Positions 1 to 7,775 of a stretch of DNA of 64,000 nucleotides are shown here, one piece after another (position 1 is the stretch's first letter; the number at the start of each line of letters is the position of its first letter). The translations under genes and the position numbers were made by a program. The stretch is from assembly GCF_004217045.1 (NCBI RefSeq), contig NZ_SGXM01000011.1, positions 83,072-147,071 of the forward strand, read 5' to 3'. Below the pieces are notes generated by a model, which made no database searches, had not been told where the DNA came from, and saw only the letters and a program-made list of their open reading frames with translations. Origin of the DNA: Cupriavidus agavae (lineage in GTDB: Bacteria > Pseudomonadota > Gammaproteobacteria > Burkholderiales > Burkholderiaceae).

Positions 1-164
1 ACGCCATGGCCATCGCCGCCATTGCCGACGTGGCCATGCTGTTCGTGCGCTGCGGCAACGGCGGCATCAGCCACCACCCTACCGAGACGATGACCGCCGA
101 GGACGCGCAGACCGCCGCCGCCGTCTTCGCCGATTTCGTCGAGCATTTCCAGCGTACCCAGTAA
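1..164 (+). CDS. C-terminal end of a Zn-dependent hydantoinase/carbamoylase-type amidohydrolase (partial)
   Basis: The window opens inside this gene: the frame beginning at base 3 is open and ends with TAA at 162-164, giving 53 residues. The fragment carries the motif GNGGISHHPTE near its start, which is characteristic of the C-terminal part of the M20 hydantoinase/carbamoylase family (N-carbamoyl-amino-acid hydrolase, allantoate amidohydrolase, beta-ureidopropionase). In that family the motif contributes to the metal/substrate site. The substrate cannot be told from this fragment. It lies 73 nt upstream of a second M20-type hydrolase on the same strand, so the two may be co-transcribed. Confidence 0.75.
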   Translation, partial: AMAIAAIADVAMLFVRCGNGGISHHPTETMTAEDAQTAAAVFADFVEHFQRTQ

Positions 165-237
165 CGACACAGCCGAGCATCGCGCAGATTTAAAGAAACG
201 ACGATGCCAAACTAAGACAACTCCGAAAGATACGAAG

Positions 238-1506
238 ATGACCGCACGAGACAACATGAACCCGATCGAAACCACGCTGACCCAGTACATCGACACCCAG
301 CGCCCGCAGCAGGAGTCGTTCCTGGCCGAGCTGGTCAAGGTGCCGTCCGACAACCCCGCCGGCGACTGCGAGGCCCACGGCCTGCGCGCCAAGGCACTGC
401 TCGAAGGGCTGGGCTTCAAGGTCGAGGCCCACAAGGTGCCCGAAGACAAGGTCAAGGCGGCCGGCATGATCAGCGCCACCAACCTGCTGGTGCGCAAGAC
501 GTTCGGCAGCGGCGGCCCGACCATTGCGATGAACGCCCACGGCGACGTGGTGCCGCCGGGCCTGGGCTGGACCAAGGATCCTTACGGCGGCGAGATCGCC
601 GACAGCGAGCACGGCCCGGTCATGTACGGCCGCGGGGTGGCGGTGTCGAAGTCTGACTTCGCCACCTACGCCTACGCCGTGCTGGCGCTGATCGAAGCCG
701 AGAAGCAGGGCGCCAAGCTCAACGGCACCGTGGAACTGCAATTCACGTACGACGAGGAAACCGGCGGCGACATCGGCCCGAAGTTCCTGCTCGACGAGGG
801 CCTGACCAAGCCCGACTACGCGATCTCGGCCGGCTTCTCGTACGGCATCACGTCGGCGCACAACGGCTGCCTGCACGTGGAAGTGACGGTCAAGGGCAAG
901 CAGGGCCACGCCGCCATGCCGCACACCGGCGTGGACGCCATCGAGGCCGCCACGCACATCCTGCAGGCCATCTACGGCCTGCGCGCCGAACTGGCCACGC
1001 GCAAGAGCAAGGTGCCCGGCATCGACACCGCCACGCTGAACGTGGGCCTGATCAAGGGCGGCATCAACACCAACGTGGTGCCTGACCTCGTCACGTTCCG
1101 CGTGGACCGCCGCATGATTCCCGAAGAGATCGGCTTCGACGCCGAAGGCGAACTGCGCGCCGTGGTGGAGAAGGCCGCGCAGGAGCGTCCGGGCATCGAG
1201 GTCAAGGTCGAGCGCATCATCCTGGCCGAGCCGCTGTCGGAACTGCCGGGCGTGGACAAGCTGATTGGCGCGCTGAAGACCCGTGCCGAATCGGTGTTCG
1301 GCGTGGAAATCCCGGTGCAGGGCGTGCCGCTCTACACCGACGCCCGCCACTACACGAGCCGCGGCATCCCCACCGTCCTGTACGGCGCCGGCCCGCGCAC
1401 GCTGATGGAAGCGCGCGGCCACAATTCGGACGAAAACCTGCGCCTGAACGACCTGAACCGCGCCACGAAGGTGGTGGCCCTGGCGCTGTCGGATCTGCTG
1501 GGCTGA
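238..1506 (+). CDS. M20 family metallopeptidase (ArgE/DapE/ACY1-like deacylase)
   Basis: A 422-residue cytoplasmic di-zinc hydrolase. The sequence NAHGDVVPPG (about residue 97-106) carries the first metal-binding His/Asp, YDEETGGD (about 171-178) carries the catalytic Glu pair, and a His near the C-terminus (ARGHNSDE) completes the pattern. A lid/dimerisation domain (HNGCLHVEVTVKGKQGHAAMPHTGVDA) sits in the middle. This is the full-length M20A arrangement; family members remove acyl groups from amino acids or cleave dipeptides. The substrate is not determinable here. The ATG at 238 is used, but an in-frame ATG at 256 would give a protein starting MNPIETTLTQYID and is equally plausible because neither has a strong ribosome site. 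Confidence 0.85.
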   Translation: MTARDNMNPIETTLTQYIDTQRPQQESFLAELVKVPSDNPAGDCEAHGLRAKALLEGLGFKVEAHKVPEDKVKAAGMISATNLLVRKTFGSGGPTIAMNAHGDVVPPGLGWTKDPYGGEIADSEHGPVMYGRGVAVSKSDFATYAYAVLALIEAEKQGAKLNGTVELQFTYDEETGGDIGPKFLLDEGLTKPDYAISAGFSYGITSAHNGCLHVEVTVKGKQGHAAMPHTGVDAIEAATHILQAIYGLRAELATRKSKVPGIDTATLNVGLIKGGINTNVVPDLVTFRVDRRMIPEEIGFDAEGELRAVVEKAAQERPGIEVKVERIILAEPLSELPGVDKLIGALKTRAESVFGVEIPVQGVPLYTDARHYTSRGIPTVLYGAGPRTLMEARGHNSDENLRLNDLNRATKVVALALSDLLG

Positions 1507-1515
1507 TGGTGGTTT

Positions 1516-1548
1516 GCGCCCCTCTCCCACTTTGCGGGAGAGGGGCGC
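1516..1548. repeat. Intergenic hairpin repeat, copy 1 (GCGCCCCTCTCCC / GGGAGAGGGGCGC)
   Basis: A perfect 13-bp inverted repeat (1516-1528 with 1536-1548) separated by 7 nt fills the 45-nt gap between the convergent M20 peptidase and marR genes. No T-run follows. The core CCCTCTCCC/GGGAGAGGG recurs at 12481-12521 and 28831-28865, so it is a dispersed element. It could act as a bidirectional terminator or mRNA 3'-end stabiliser. Confidence 0.75.
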
Positions 1549-1551
1549 CAA

Positions 1552-2067
1552 TCACGACTCCGCCACACCCCCCGGCACCGCCTGGCTCACCAGCCAGCGC
1601 CGCACGATCTGCTCTTCCTCAGCGGTCAGTCCCGCCCGCAGCGCCTTGTCCACCTCGGTCGCTCGCGTCTTGCAGTGTCCCAGCAGTTCCAATCCCGCCT
1701 CGGTCAGCGCAATGGTCTGGATGCGTCCATGCACCGGGTGCGGCTGCCGTTCGATGGCGCCGAGTTTTTCCAGGTTGTTCATGATCACGCTGACCGTCTG
1801 CGGCGTCAGCAGCGCCAGCCGCGCCACGTCGGCACCGGACGCGCCCGGGTACGCGCCCAGCATCGTCAGCACGAAGAACTGCGGCACGGTCACGCCCAGA
1901 TCGTCCAGCGCGCGCTCCAGTTGCAGCCGGTTGGCGGCGCTCGCCTGACGTAGCAGATACGCCAGATAGCCGCTTTCGCCACGTTTGCCCTGGCCGGGTG
2001 CCGGAATCGGGGTGGTGGAAGCCGCCGCCGCCGCGCTTGCCCCTCTGGTCGGCAAGGTTTTCGCCAT
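1552..2067 (-). CDS. MarR family transcriptional regulator
   Basis: A 171-residue winged-helix regulator. The DNA-binding region (LARLALLTPQTVSVIMNNLEKLGAIERQPHPVHGRIQTIALTEAG, not all shown conserved) matches the MarR recognition helix and beta wing, preceded by a helical dimerisation segment. The frame extends 26 codons further upstream, but that extension would run through the inverted repeat at 2074-2101 and into the divergent gene's start, so the ATG at 2067 (MAKTLPTRG) is chosen. It is divergent from an AhpD-like/GNAT/azoreductase operon with 58 nt between starts, and probably represses that operon and itself in response to a phenolic or oxidising ligand. The ligand is not known. Confidence 0.85.
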   Translation of the reverse strand: MAKTLPTRGASAAAAASTTPIPAPGQGKRGESGYLAYLLRQASAANRLQLERALDDLGVTVPQFFVLTMLGAYPGASGADVARLALLTPQTVSVIMNNLEKLGAIERQPHPVHGRIQTIALTEAGLELLGHCKTRATEVDKALRAGLTAEEEQIVRRWLVSQAVPGGVAES

Positions 2068-2073
2068 GATGTT

Positions 2074-2106
2074 AGAGTTCTGACATTGTTGTTCGAACTC
2101 TGACAT
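2074..2106. promoter_or_regulatory. Putative MarR operator between divergent genes
   Basis: AGAGTTC (2074-2080) and GAACTCT (2095-2101) form a perfect 7-bp inverted repeat with 14 nt between arms. In addition TCTGACAT occurs as a direct repeat at 2079-2086 and 2099-2106, a 20-nt (two helical turn) period. The site lies between the marR start (2067) and the AhpD-like start (2126). Palindromes of this size in such a gap are typical MarR dimer sites; binding is inferred. Confidence 0.6.
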
Positions 2107-2125
2107 CTTAACCGAAGGAGGCCCC

Positions 2126-2584
2126 ATGGATTTCCAGACGTTCACGAAAACCGCGCCCGAGGTCTACGCGTCGCTGGGCGGCGTCAGCAAGGCCGTGGCC
2201 GCTTCCGGCCTCGACAAGACGCTGACCGAACTGGTCAAGCTGCGCGTCTCGCAGATCAACGGCTGCGCGTTCTGCCTGCAGTTCCACCTGAATATCGCGC
2301 GCAAGCTCGATATCGACCCGCGCAAGTTCGACCTGCTGGCCGGCTGGCGCGACGCCGGCATCTACACCGACCGCGAGACTGCCGCGCTGGGCTGGGCCGA
2401 GGCGCTCACGCACCTGACCGACCCGTTCGCCCGCGACGCCGCGCTGGCGGAGGCGCGCAGCGTCTTCGACGAGCAGGAAATGGTCTATCTGGCCGCCACG
2501 GTGGCGTCGATCAACGCGTGGAACCGCATCGCCGTGGGCCTGCACTTCCCGCCGCCCCCGGCGGAGCAGGGAGCGTCCGCATGA
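2126..2584 (+). CDS. Carboxymuconolactone decarboxylase / AhpD-like alkylhydroperoxidase
   Basis: A 152-residue all-helical protein. It contains NGCAFCLQFH (about residue 49-58), the CxxC...H redox motif of the AhpD-like carboxymuconolactone decarboxylase superfamily, followed by the usual helices. Such proteins often reduce peroxides through the Cys pair; a few are true decarboxylases. The ATG at 2126 has AAGGAG at 2115-2120. It is first in an operon with a GNAT acetyltransferase (4-nt ATGA overlap) and an azoreductase, controlled by the divergent MarR gene. Peroxidase-type activity is more likely than decarboxylation because no aromatic ring-cleavage genes are adjacent. Confidence 0.85.
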   Translation: MDFQTFTKTAPEVYASLGGVSKAVAASGLDKTLTELVKLRVSQINGCAFCLQFHLNIARKLDIDPRKFDLLAGWRDAGIYTDRETAALGWAEALTHLTDPFARDAALAEARSVFDEQEMVYLAATVASINAWNRIAVGLHFPPPPAEQGASA

Positions 2585-3018
2585 ACCCGATTGCCGTACT
2601 GGAAACCGCCGACCAGGTGGCGGCCGCCTTCCCGCTGATGCACCAGTTGCGCCCGCACCTGGCCGATGCCGCCGAATTCGTGGCGCGCTGGCGCCGCCAG
2701 TCCGCCGATGGCTATCGCCTGGCCGGCGTCTGGGACGAAGACCGGCTCGTGGCGCTGGCCGGGTACCGGATCGCCGACAACCTGATCGTCGGCCGCCATC
2801 TCTACGTGGATGATCTCGTGACCGATGCCGCCGCGCGCAGCGGCGGGTACGGCCAGCGGCTGATGGACTGGCTCAAGGCCCAGACCGAAGCCGCCGGCTG
2901 CACGCAGCTCGTGCTCGATACCCCGCTGACCAACGTGCTGGGGCACCGCTTCTATTACCGCAACGGCCTGCTGGCGCGCGCGCTGCGTTTCTATTTTCCG
3001 ATCGACGGGGCGAACTGA
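2581..3018 (+). CDS. GNAT family N-acetyltransferase
   Basis: A 145-residue acetyltransferase. The central strand LYVDDLVTDAAARSGGYGQRLMDWL includes the acetyl-CoA pyrophosphate-binding R/S-G-x-G-x-R/L loop of the GNAT fold, followed by LDTPLTNVLGHRFYYRNG, a typical beta5-alpha4 region. The ATG at 2581 overlaps the preceding stop (ATGA), so translation is coupled. The frame is open further upstream but that part lies inside the AhpD-like gene. The acceptor substrate is unknown. Confidence 0.85.
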   Translation: MNPIAVLETADQVAAAFPLMHQLRPHLADAAEFVARWRRQSADGYRLAGVWDEDRLVALAGYRIADNLIVGRHLYVDDLVTDAAARSGGYGQRLMDWLKAQTEAAGCTQLVLDTPLTNVLGHRFYYRNGLLARALRFYFPIDGAN

Positions 3019-3021
3019 GCC

Positions 3022-3660
3022 ATGACCACACTGCTTCATATCAACGTCAGCCCGCGCGGCGCCGAATCCACCAGCCGCCGCGCCGGGCTGCGCGTGCGCA
3101 CGCACCTGGCCGCCCACGCCAGCCTCGATGGCGGGGAACTGACCGTGATCGAGCGCGACCTCGCGGCCGACCCCTTGCCGCCGATCGGCGCGGCGTTCAC
3201 GCACGCCAACATGGTCGTGGCCGCCAGGCGCACCGACGCCGATCCGGCCGCGCTGGCGCTGTCGGAGACGCTGATCGCCGAACTGCAGGCCGCCGACCTG
3301 GTACTGATCACCACGCCGATCCATAACTTCACGGTGCCGGCCGCGCTGAAAACGTGGATCGATCTCGTCGTGCGTCCGGAACGGACCTTCGCCGGCACGC
3401 CCCAGGGCAAGCAGCCGCTGCTGCGGGACCGCCCGGTTCTTGCGCTGGTGTCATGCGGCGGCCGGTTCGACGACCGCCCCGGCAGCCAGCAGGATTTCTT
3501 CACGCCCTATCTGAAATACGTGCTCGGCACCATTGGCCTGGCCCGCGTGGAGGTGATCCGGCTCGAAGGCATGGTGCGGCCCGAAGCCGTTACCCATGCC
3601 TTCGAACACGTGGAAGCGTGGTGCGGCAGCGCATTGCCGGCACTGCTGGCCGCCGCATAG
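3022..3660 (+). CDS. azoR: FMN-dependent NADH-azoreductase
   Basis: A 212-residue flavodoxin-fold quinone/azo reductase. HINVSPRGAESTSRR at the N-terminus is the FMN phosphate loop of AzoR, TPIHNFTVPAALKTWIDLVVRPERTF carries the flavin-contact residues of the family, and LVSCGGRF follows at the expected place. It catalyses two-electron reduction of azo dyes and quinones with NAD(P)H in the cytosol. It begins 3 nt after the GNAT gene and is third in the MarR-flanked operon. MarR-controlled azoreductases commonly answer quinone or phenolic stress, which suits this setting (inference). Confidence 0.88.
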   Translation: MTTLLHINVSPRGAESTSRRAGLRVRTHLAAHASLDGGELTVIERDLAADPLPPIGAAFTHANMVVAARRTDADPAALALSETLIAELQAADLVLITTPIHNFTVPAALKTWIDLVVRPERTFAGTPQGKQPLLRDRPVLALVSCGGRFDDRPGSQQDFFTPYLKYVLGTIGLARVEVIRLEGMVRPEAVTHAFEHVEAWCGSALPALLAAA

Positions 3661-3663
3661 CCG

Positions 3664-4242
3664 TTATCCGCGGATCTCGTCGGGCGCTGGCACGGTCTCG
3701 TCGCCGCGCCCCAGCGGACGCTGCATCAGCACGGTGTCGATCCACTGGCCGTGCTTGAGGCCCACCGATTCGAGCCGGCCCACGGTACGGAACCCCAGCC
3801 GCTCGTGCACGGCCAGCGAGCCCGCGCCTTCGCCGCTGCGCGTGACCGCGACCACGGCCACCATCTGGCGCCACGGCCCGGTCTCGCAGCGCGCGATCAA
3901 CTCGGCCAGCAGCGCCCGGCCCAACCCCTCGCCAGTATGGCGATGGTCGATATAGATCGAATCCTCGATGGCGAAGCGGTAGGCGCTGCGGGCGCGATAG
4001 GCCGAGGCATAGGCGTAGCCGAGGATGTCTCCGTGGCGCTCGGCCACGATGTAGGGCAGGCCCTTGCGGTGGACTTCGGCCATGCGCAGCCGCATGTCGT
4101 CGATGCCGGGCACCACCTCCTCGAACGAGGCGCGGCCGTGCTGTACGTGGTGCGCGTAGATGGCGTGGATGGCGGGAACGTCGGCGGCTGAGGCATCGCG
4201 CAGCCCGAAGGGCAGGCGGAGGGGGGCGGCAGAGGTGGACAC
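3664..4242 (-). CDS. GNAT N-acetyltransferase of the phosphinothricin/methionine sulfoximine type
   Basis: A 192-residue GNAT protein. The N-terminal half LRDASAADVPAIHAIYAHHVQHGRASFEEVVP (partial match) and the segment DSIYIDHRHTGEGLGRALL with the acetyl-CoA loop closely follow the Pat/Bar/MddA pattern, including the later NxxxxxxHERLGFRTVGRLESVGLKHGQW-like region. These enzymes acetylate the amino group of phosphinothricin, methionine sulfoximine or related amino acids. It is convergent with azoR (3 nt between stops). The true substrate is unverified. Confidence 0.82.
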   Translation of the reverse strand: MSTSAAPLRLPFGLRDASAADVPAIHAIYAHHVQHGRASFEEVVPGIDDMRLRMAEVHRKGLPYIVAERHGDILGYAYASAYRARSAYRFAIEDSIYIDHRHTGEGLGRALLAELIARCETGPWRQMVAVVAVTRSGEGAGSLAVHERLGFRTVGRLESVGLKHGQWIDTVLMQRPLGRGDETVPAPDEIRG

Positions 4243-4424
4243 GATGGCGAAAATTTGGACGAAATACGATCACGGCGTGAGGCCATGACAACGGATCAGC
4301 GGCGCACCGCGGCATTGCGAGGCCGGCGCGCCACAGCCAGACCTTACCGCGCCTTTGCCGTGCCGGGTTGTATATAGTGCGGAGTATTCAGAAAGCGCAG
4401 AAACGGTGCGTGCAGGAGGAAGCC

Positions 4425-4784
4425 ATGATCACGATCTATCACAACCCGCGTTGCTCCAAATCGAGGGAAACGCTCACTCTCGTGGAAAGCGCCGCGCAAC
4501 GGCTGGGCGAGCCGGTCGAGATCGTGGAGTACCTGAAGTCGCCGCCGTCACTGGCCACACTGCGCCAGCTCCATACGATGCTCGGCGTGTCGGTGCGCGA
4601 GATGATCCGCGACGGCGAGGCCGTCTACCAGGAGCTGGACCTGGCCGACGAGGGGCTGACCGACGCCGAACTGCTGGCGGCGGTGGCCGACAATCCCATC
4701 CTGCTGCAACGGCCCGTGGTGGTGCGCAACCGCCGTGCCGCCATCGGCCGGCCGCCCGGGAATGTCGAACCGCTGCTCACGTAA
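4425..4784 (+). CDS. arsC: Arsenate reductase, glutaredoxin-coupled ArsC family
   Basis: A 119-residue thioredoxin-fold protein. ITIYHNPRCSKSRETL carries the single catalytic Cys at about residue 10, as in the E. coli plasmid R773 ArsC family, and the conserved PVVV.N..A.IGRPPGNV block near residue 95-110 includes the Arg that binds arsenate. The frame is open upstream to 4368, but AGGAGGA at 4414-4420 clearly places the start at 4425. No arsR, arsB or acr3 gene is next to it, so it may be a stand-alone YffB/ArsC-like reductase of broader role. It is convergent with a small membrane protein gene. Confidence 0.85.
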   Translation: MITIYHNPRCSKSRETLTLVESAAQRLGEPVEIVEYLKSPPSLATLRQLHTMLGVSVREMIRDGEAVYQELDLADEGLTDAELLAAVADNPILLQRPVVVRNRRAAIGRPPGNVEPLLT

Positions 4785-4830
4785 GAGCCGTCCGGGGCCG
4801 GGCGCCGCCGCTGCGGCGCACAAAATAGAA

Positions 4831-4853
4831 CCGGCCTCCGCAACGGAGGCCGG
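4831..4853. terminator. Hairpin between arsC and the convergent small membrane gene
   Basis: CCGGCCTCCG (4831-4840) pairs perfectly with CGGAGGCCGG (4844-4853) around a CAA loop. It is preceded by CAAAATAGAA, which would give a weak U-rich tail to transcripts coming from the minus strand. Its place between two convergent stops supports a bidirectional terminator. Confidence 0.65.
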
Positions 4854-4890
4854 CCGGTCAGTCGGCGAATCGCTTCAGGCGAGTCGTCGG

Positions 4891-5121
4891 TTATGCAACA
4901 CCCAGCCAGTGCATGGCCTCCTGACCGAAACTGATGCCGGCCAGCACGACCAGCAGCACGAGTGCCGTGATCACGCTGACATAGACCAGCGCGCGGGCAA
5001 CCTCGGCATCTTCCGTGACCGAATGGTGGTGGATGACGACATTGGCGCGCGCATGCGACCGGTGCGGCCAGTGCAGCCGGCCGGAAGCGTCCTTGAAGTG
5101 AAGATCGGGATGGAATCGCAT
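4891..5121 (-). CDS. Small single-pass membrane protein of unknown function
   Basis: A 76-residue protein starting MRFHPDLHFKDASGRLHW, with an excellent AGGAGG eight nucleotides before the ATG at 5121. The N-terminal 45 residues are polar and His/Arg-rich; residues about 48-70 (VYVSVITALVLLVVLAGISF) form one membrane helix, leaving a short C-terminal tail. The frame continues upstream through the neighbouring exonuclease gene in another phase, which is a shadow. I do not recognise a family. It follows the exonuclease gene by 137 nt on the same strand. Confidence 0.65.
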   Translation of the reverse strand: MRFHPDLHFKDASGRLHWPHRSHARANVVIHHHSVTEDAEVARALVYVSVITALVLLVVLAGISFGQEAMHWLGVA

Positions 5122-5258
5122 GGTCACACCTCCTCGGCGCGCCGACGCTTGCGCGGTGGGACGGTTCCCGGCGCCGCCATTTACACACTTCCAATATAGG
5201 AGACGTGGCGAAAATATGGTGCCGGCGCGCCCGGACGCGCCTGCGCGCCACCGCACGG

Positions 5259-5912
5259 TCAGTTGGCGGCCGGTGTGGAAGGTGAGGGGTCGCTTTCGCT
5301 GCCGGCGGCGTCCAACTGGGCTAACCGGCCCTCGCGTGCGCGCATGTCGGCCAGCATGTTGCAGAACAGCGCCCCCTGCTCCAGGGCGTCGTCCAGCGCA
5401 ATATGGGTGTGCGGCAGCGGGTCGTGCCAGTGGGCGGGAAAGGCGGCCTTGACCGCCTTGCGGTACGGCCGGCCCGTCAGCGCAAAGCCCAGCGTCTTGA
5501 TGTCGAGCGCCGCCCAGCCGAACGGCGACCGCCCGGCGAAGCGCATCATGTACCAGAACATCCAGGTGAAATCGAAGCCGGCCGGAAACGCGATGAAGAC
5601 CGGCTTGCCGGGCAGGCTCTCGACCCATTCCACATAGCGCGGCATGACCTGTTCGGGCGCTTCGAGGTCGCGCCGGCACGCGGCCCAGGCGTCGGGCTGG
5701 GTCTTCCACCAGGCCATCTGCACCGGATGGCCGGCGGCGCCGGGCAGCGTGTCGAGGTTGGCCGAGAACGTGCCGAGCACGGTCTTGTCGGCCAGCATCG
5801 CCACCGAAGCGAACGACAGCATCGAGTGCGGGCCCGGAATCGGGCCATCGGCCTCCACGTCGGTGCTGACGTAGATTTCCGGCCGGGTGTCGGGTGCCTG
5901 TTTCCTGGCCAT
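5259..5912 (-). CDS. 3'-5' exonuclease/exoribonuclease-like protein (DnaQ fold)
   Basis: A 217-residue DEDD-type nuclease. YVSTDVEADGPIPGPHSMLSFASVA at about residue 13-37 matches the Exo I motif (D-x-E), WMFWYMMRF / LDIKTL in the middle covers Exo II, and LPHTHIALDDALEQGALF near residue 172-188 gives the H...D of Exo III. This is the pattern of the exonuclease domain proteins annotated as 3'-5' exoribonucleases in beta-proteobacteria. It starts 3 nt after the stop of the MBL hydrolase gene, so the two are one operon. RNA versus DNA preference cannot be decided from sequence. Confidence 0.78.
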   Translation of the reverse strand: MARKQAPDTRPEIYVSTDVEADGPIPGPHSMLSFASVAMLADKTVLGTFSANLDTLPGAAGHPVQMAWWKTQPDAWAACRRDLEAPEQVMPRYVEWVESLPGKPVFIAFPAGFDFTWMFWYMMRFAGRSPFGWAALDIKTLGFALTGRPYRKAVKAAFPAHWHDPLPHTHIALDDALEQGALFCNMLADMRAREGRLAQLDAAGSESDPSPSTPAAN

Positions 5913-5915
5913 GCG

Positions 5916-6566
5916 TCAGGCCGCGTCGATCAGGTGGTCCGCCACGAACGGGTTGCTGCGGCGCTCGTCACCGAACGTCGAGACCGGCCCGTGGCCCGGC
6001 ACGAACGTCACATCGTCGCCCAGCGGCCACAGGCGGGTGCGGATCGAGCGGATCAGGTCGGCGTGGTTGCCGCGCGGAAAGTCGGTGCGACCGATCGAGC
6101 CGGCGAACAGCACGTCGCCGACGATCGCCACCTTGTGCGGCCGCGAGAAGAACACCACGTGGCCCGGCGTATGGCCGGGGCAGTGATAGACCTCCAGCGT
6201 CTCGCTGCCGAACGTGACCGTGTCGCCGTTCTGCAACCAGCGGTCCGGCTCGAAAACCTCGGCGTGTCCGAAACCGAAGCGCCGGGTCTGCTCGGGCAAC
6301 TGCTCGATCCAGAAGCGTTCATCCTCCTGCGGCCCCTCGATCGGCACGCCAAACTGCCGCGCCAACGCCGCCGCACCGGCGCAGTGGTCCACGTGGCCGT
6401 GCGTCAGGAAGATCTTTTCCAGCGTCACGCCGTGCCCGGCAATCGCGTCGGTGATCCGGTTCAGGTCGCCGCCCGGATCGCAGACCGCCGCGCGCTGCGT
6501 GGTGTCGTCGATCAGCAGCGAACAGTTCTGCTGGAACGGCGTGACGGGAATCAACAGGACTTTCAT
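5916..6566 (-). CDS. MBL-fold metallo-hydrolase (glyoxalase II-like, YcbL type)
   Basis: A 216-residue metallo-beta-lactamase-fold hydrolase. THGHVDHCAGA (about residue 57-67) is the HxHxDH metal motif, YHCPGHTPGHVVF supplies the next His, IVGDVLFAGSIGRTDFPRG the bridging Asp, and PGHGPVSTFGDERRSNPFV the last His and the type II glyoxalase-like C-terminus. It resembles the short YcbL/GloC class that hydrolyses S-lactoylglutathione or related thioesters. It is the first gene of a two- or three-gene operon with the downstream exonuclease and small membrane protein. Confidence 0.85.
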   Translation of the reverse strand: MKVLLIPVTPFQQNCSLLIDDTTQRAAVCDPGGDLNRITDAIAGHGVTLEKIFLTHGHVDHCAGAAALARQFGVPIEGPQEDERFWIEQLPEQTRRFGFGHAEVFEPDRWLQNGDTVTFGSETLEVYHCPGHTPGHVVFFSRPHKVAIVGDVLFAGSIGRTDFPRGNHADLIRSIRTRLWPLGDDVTFVPGHGPVSTFGDERRSNPFVADHLIDAA

Positions 6567-6874
6567 TCTTGTGTTCTTTCAGGCACTTCTCAAGGGCCCT
6601 GAGCGAGGCGCGGCGGGCAGCAATGGGGTGGCTCATTGTAGCCCCCGAACACTGCGGCGATGGAGGTCGGTGCAGCTTCTGCGCGTTTGAAATCGGCATA
6701 AGACGATTCTCAAAGTTACATGACGAGCACTTCGATTGCGCGCTGCGGCAATGGGCGCAATCCCTTGCCAGGCGGTGGATTGCGGGGAATTGACCGGCGT
6801 TTGAAGCGGTTCGCAACAGATTTCGTAACAAAATCAAGGTGATAGCTTCAAACGGTCAATGTTAGACTCCCGGC
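6567..6874. other. 308-nt intergenic region between divergent MBL hydrolase and RlpA genes
   Basis: It separates two divergent starts and must hold both promoters. The stretch from about 6700 to 6850 is clearly less GC-rich than its surroundings and contains TTGACC (6790-6795) and several AT-rich hexamers, but no -35/-10 pair with 16-18 nt spacing stands out. I find no RNA gene, repeat or convincing small ORF in it. Confidence 0.5.
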
Positions 6875-7645
6875 ATGATCAGCTTGCCCATCTTCCGTCC
6901 GGGCTCCGTGCGCGCCAGCGTGCCCGGGTCCAACCGCTTCCTTCGTCAATGCGCGCTCATCGGCGCGGCACTGGTGATGGCCGCGTGCGCGACGCCGCCG
7001 GGCAGCGATTCCGACACCGTATCCGAAACATCCAACGCGATTTCCACGCGCGCCGCCAAGGCGAAGACGAAGGCCGACAAGCCGGCCTCGGCAAAGTCCG
7101 ACGATCGCGGCAACTGGAACCTGTTCGGCCTGCCGGACGAGAACGCCCCGTCGCAGTCGTCGATCGACGGGCTGCGCGCTGACATGGGTACGTTCGAGCA
7201 GCGTGGCGTGGCGTCGTGGTACGGCAAGGGCTTCCACGGCCGCAAGACCGCCAACGGCGAACGCTTCGACATGCGCGCGATGACTGCCGCGCACCCGTCG
7301 CTGCCGCTCGATAGCTGGGTGCTGGTGCGCAACCTGCGCAACAACAAGGTGGCGGTGGTCCGCATCAACGACCGCGGCCCGTACCACGGCAACCGGATTC
7401 TCGATCTGTCGTACGCGGCGGCCAAGCGCCTGAGCTTTGTCGACCACGGTGCCACGCAGGTGGAAATCCGCCGGCTGTCGCGCACCGAGGTGGCGGCGCT
7501 GGGTCCGAACATCGACGCGGGCGGCTCGGAAGCCGGTGACGGCAGCGGCGCCGATGACGTGCCGGACACCGCCAACTCGTTGGTGCCGGCCAAGTCGAAG
7601 GCCAAGGCCCGCGCGGCGAAGTCCTCCGCCAGGAAGCGCAGGTAA
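6875..7645 (+). CDS. rlpA: RlpA-like septal ring lytic transglycosylase lipoprotein
   Basis: A 256-residue outer-membrane lipoprotein. The N-terminal hydrophobic stretch ends in LVMAACATPPG, a lipobox with the lipidated Cys at about residue 36. The double-psi beta-barrel domain spans roughly residues 107-205 with GVASWYGKGFHGRKTANGERF and VRINDRGPYHGNRILDLS, the signature segments of RlpA; the Asp in INDRGP is the catalytic residue of the family. RlpA cleaves naked glycan strands at the division site. The usual C-terminal SPOR domain is absent; instead the tail is Lys/Ala/Arg-rich. It is convergent with rsmI. Confidence 0.88.
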   Translation: MISLPIFRPGSVRASVPGSNRFLRQCALIGAALVMAACATPPGSDSDTVSETSNAISTRAAKAKTKADKPASAKSDDRGNWNLFGLPDENAPSQSSIDGLRADMGTFEQRGVASWYGKGFHGRKTANGERFDMRAMTAAHPSLPLDSWVLVRNLRNNKVAVVRINDRGPYHGNRILDLSYAAAKRLSFVDHGATQVEIRRLSRTEVAALGPNIDAGGSEAGDGSGADDVPDTANSLVPAKSKAKARAAKSSARKRR

Positions 7646-7738
7646 GGCGCGGCGCCCGGCGATGCGGACGGCCCGACCCTCCACCATCGACCTCCCGCCG
7701 GCCCGCTTCACGCTTCTCTACAGTTTCAGAATCTTCTC

Positions 7739-7769
7739 AAACGGCACGACGCCCCGGCGCGTGCCGTTT
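7739..7769. terminator. Bidirectional terminator-like hairpin between rlpA and rsmI
   Basis: AAACGGCAC (7739-7747) pairs perfectly with GTGCCGTTT (7761-7769) across a GC-rich 13-nt loop. It lies in the gap between convergent stops. A-rich and T-rich ends of the stem give a short T-run on either strand. Confidence 0.7.
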
Positions 7770-7775
7770 GTCGTT

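Noticed and set aside
190..1551. Long open frame (453 codons) on the minus strand over the M20 peptidase
   Set aside because: Antisense shadow of a high-GC gene: composition rich in His, Arg, Gln and Val, no family motif, no ribosome site; the plus-strand protein has clear M20 motifs.
5403..6602. 399-codon plus-strand frame over the exonuclease and MBL genes
   Set aside because: Runs antisense across two genes that have recognisable catalytic motifs; low-complexity Arg/His/Gly translation.
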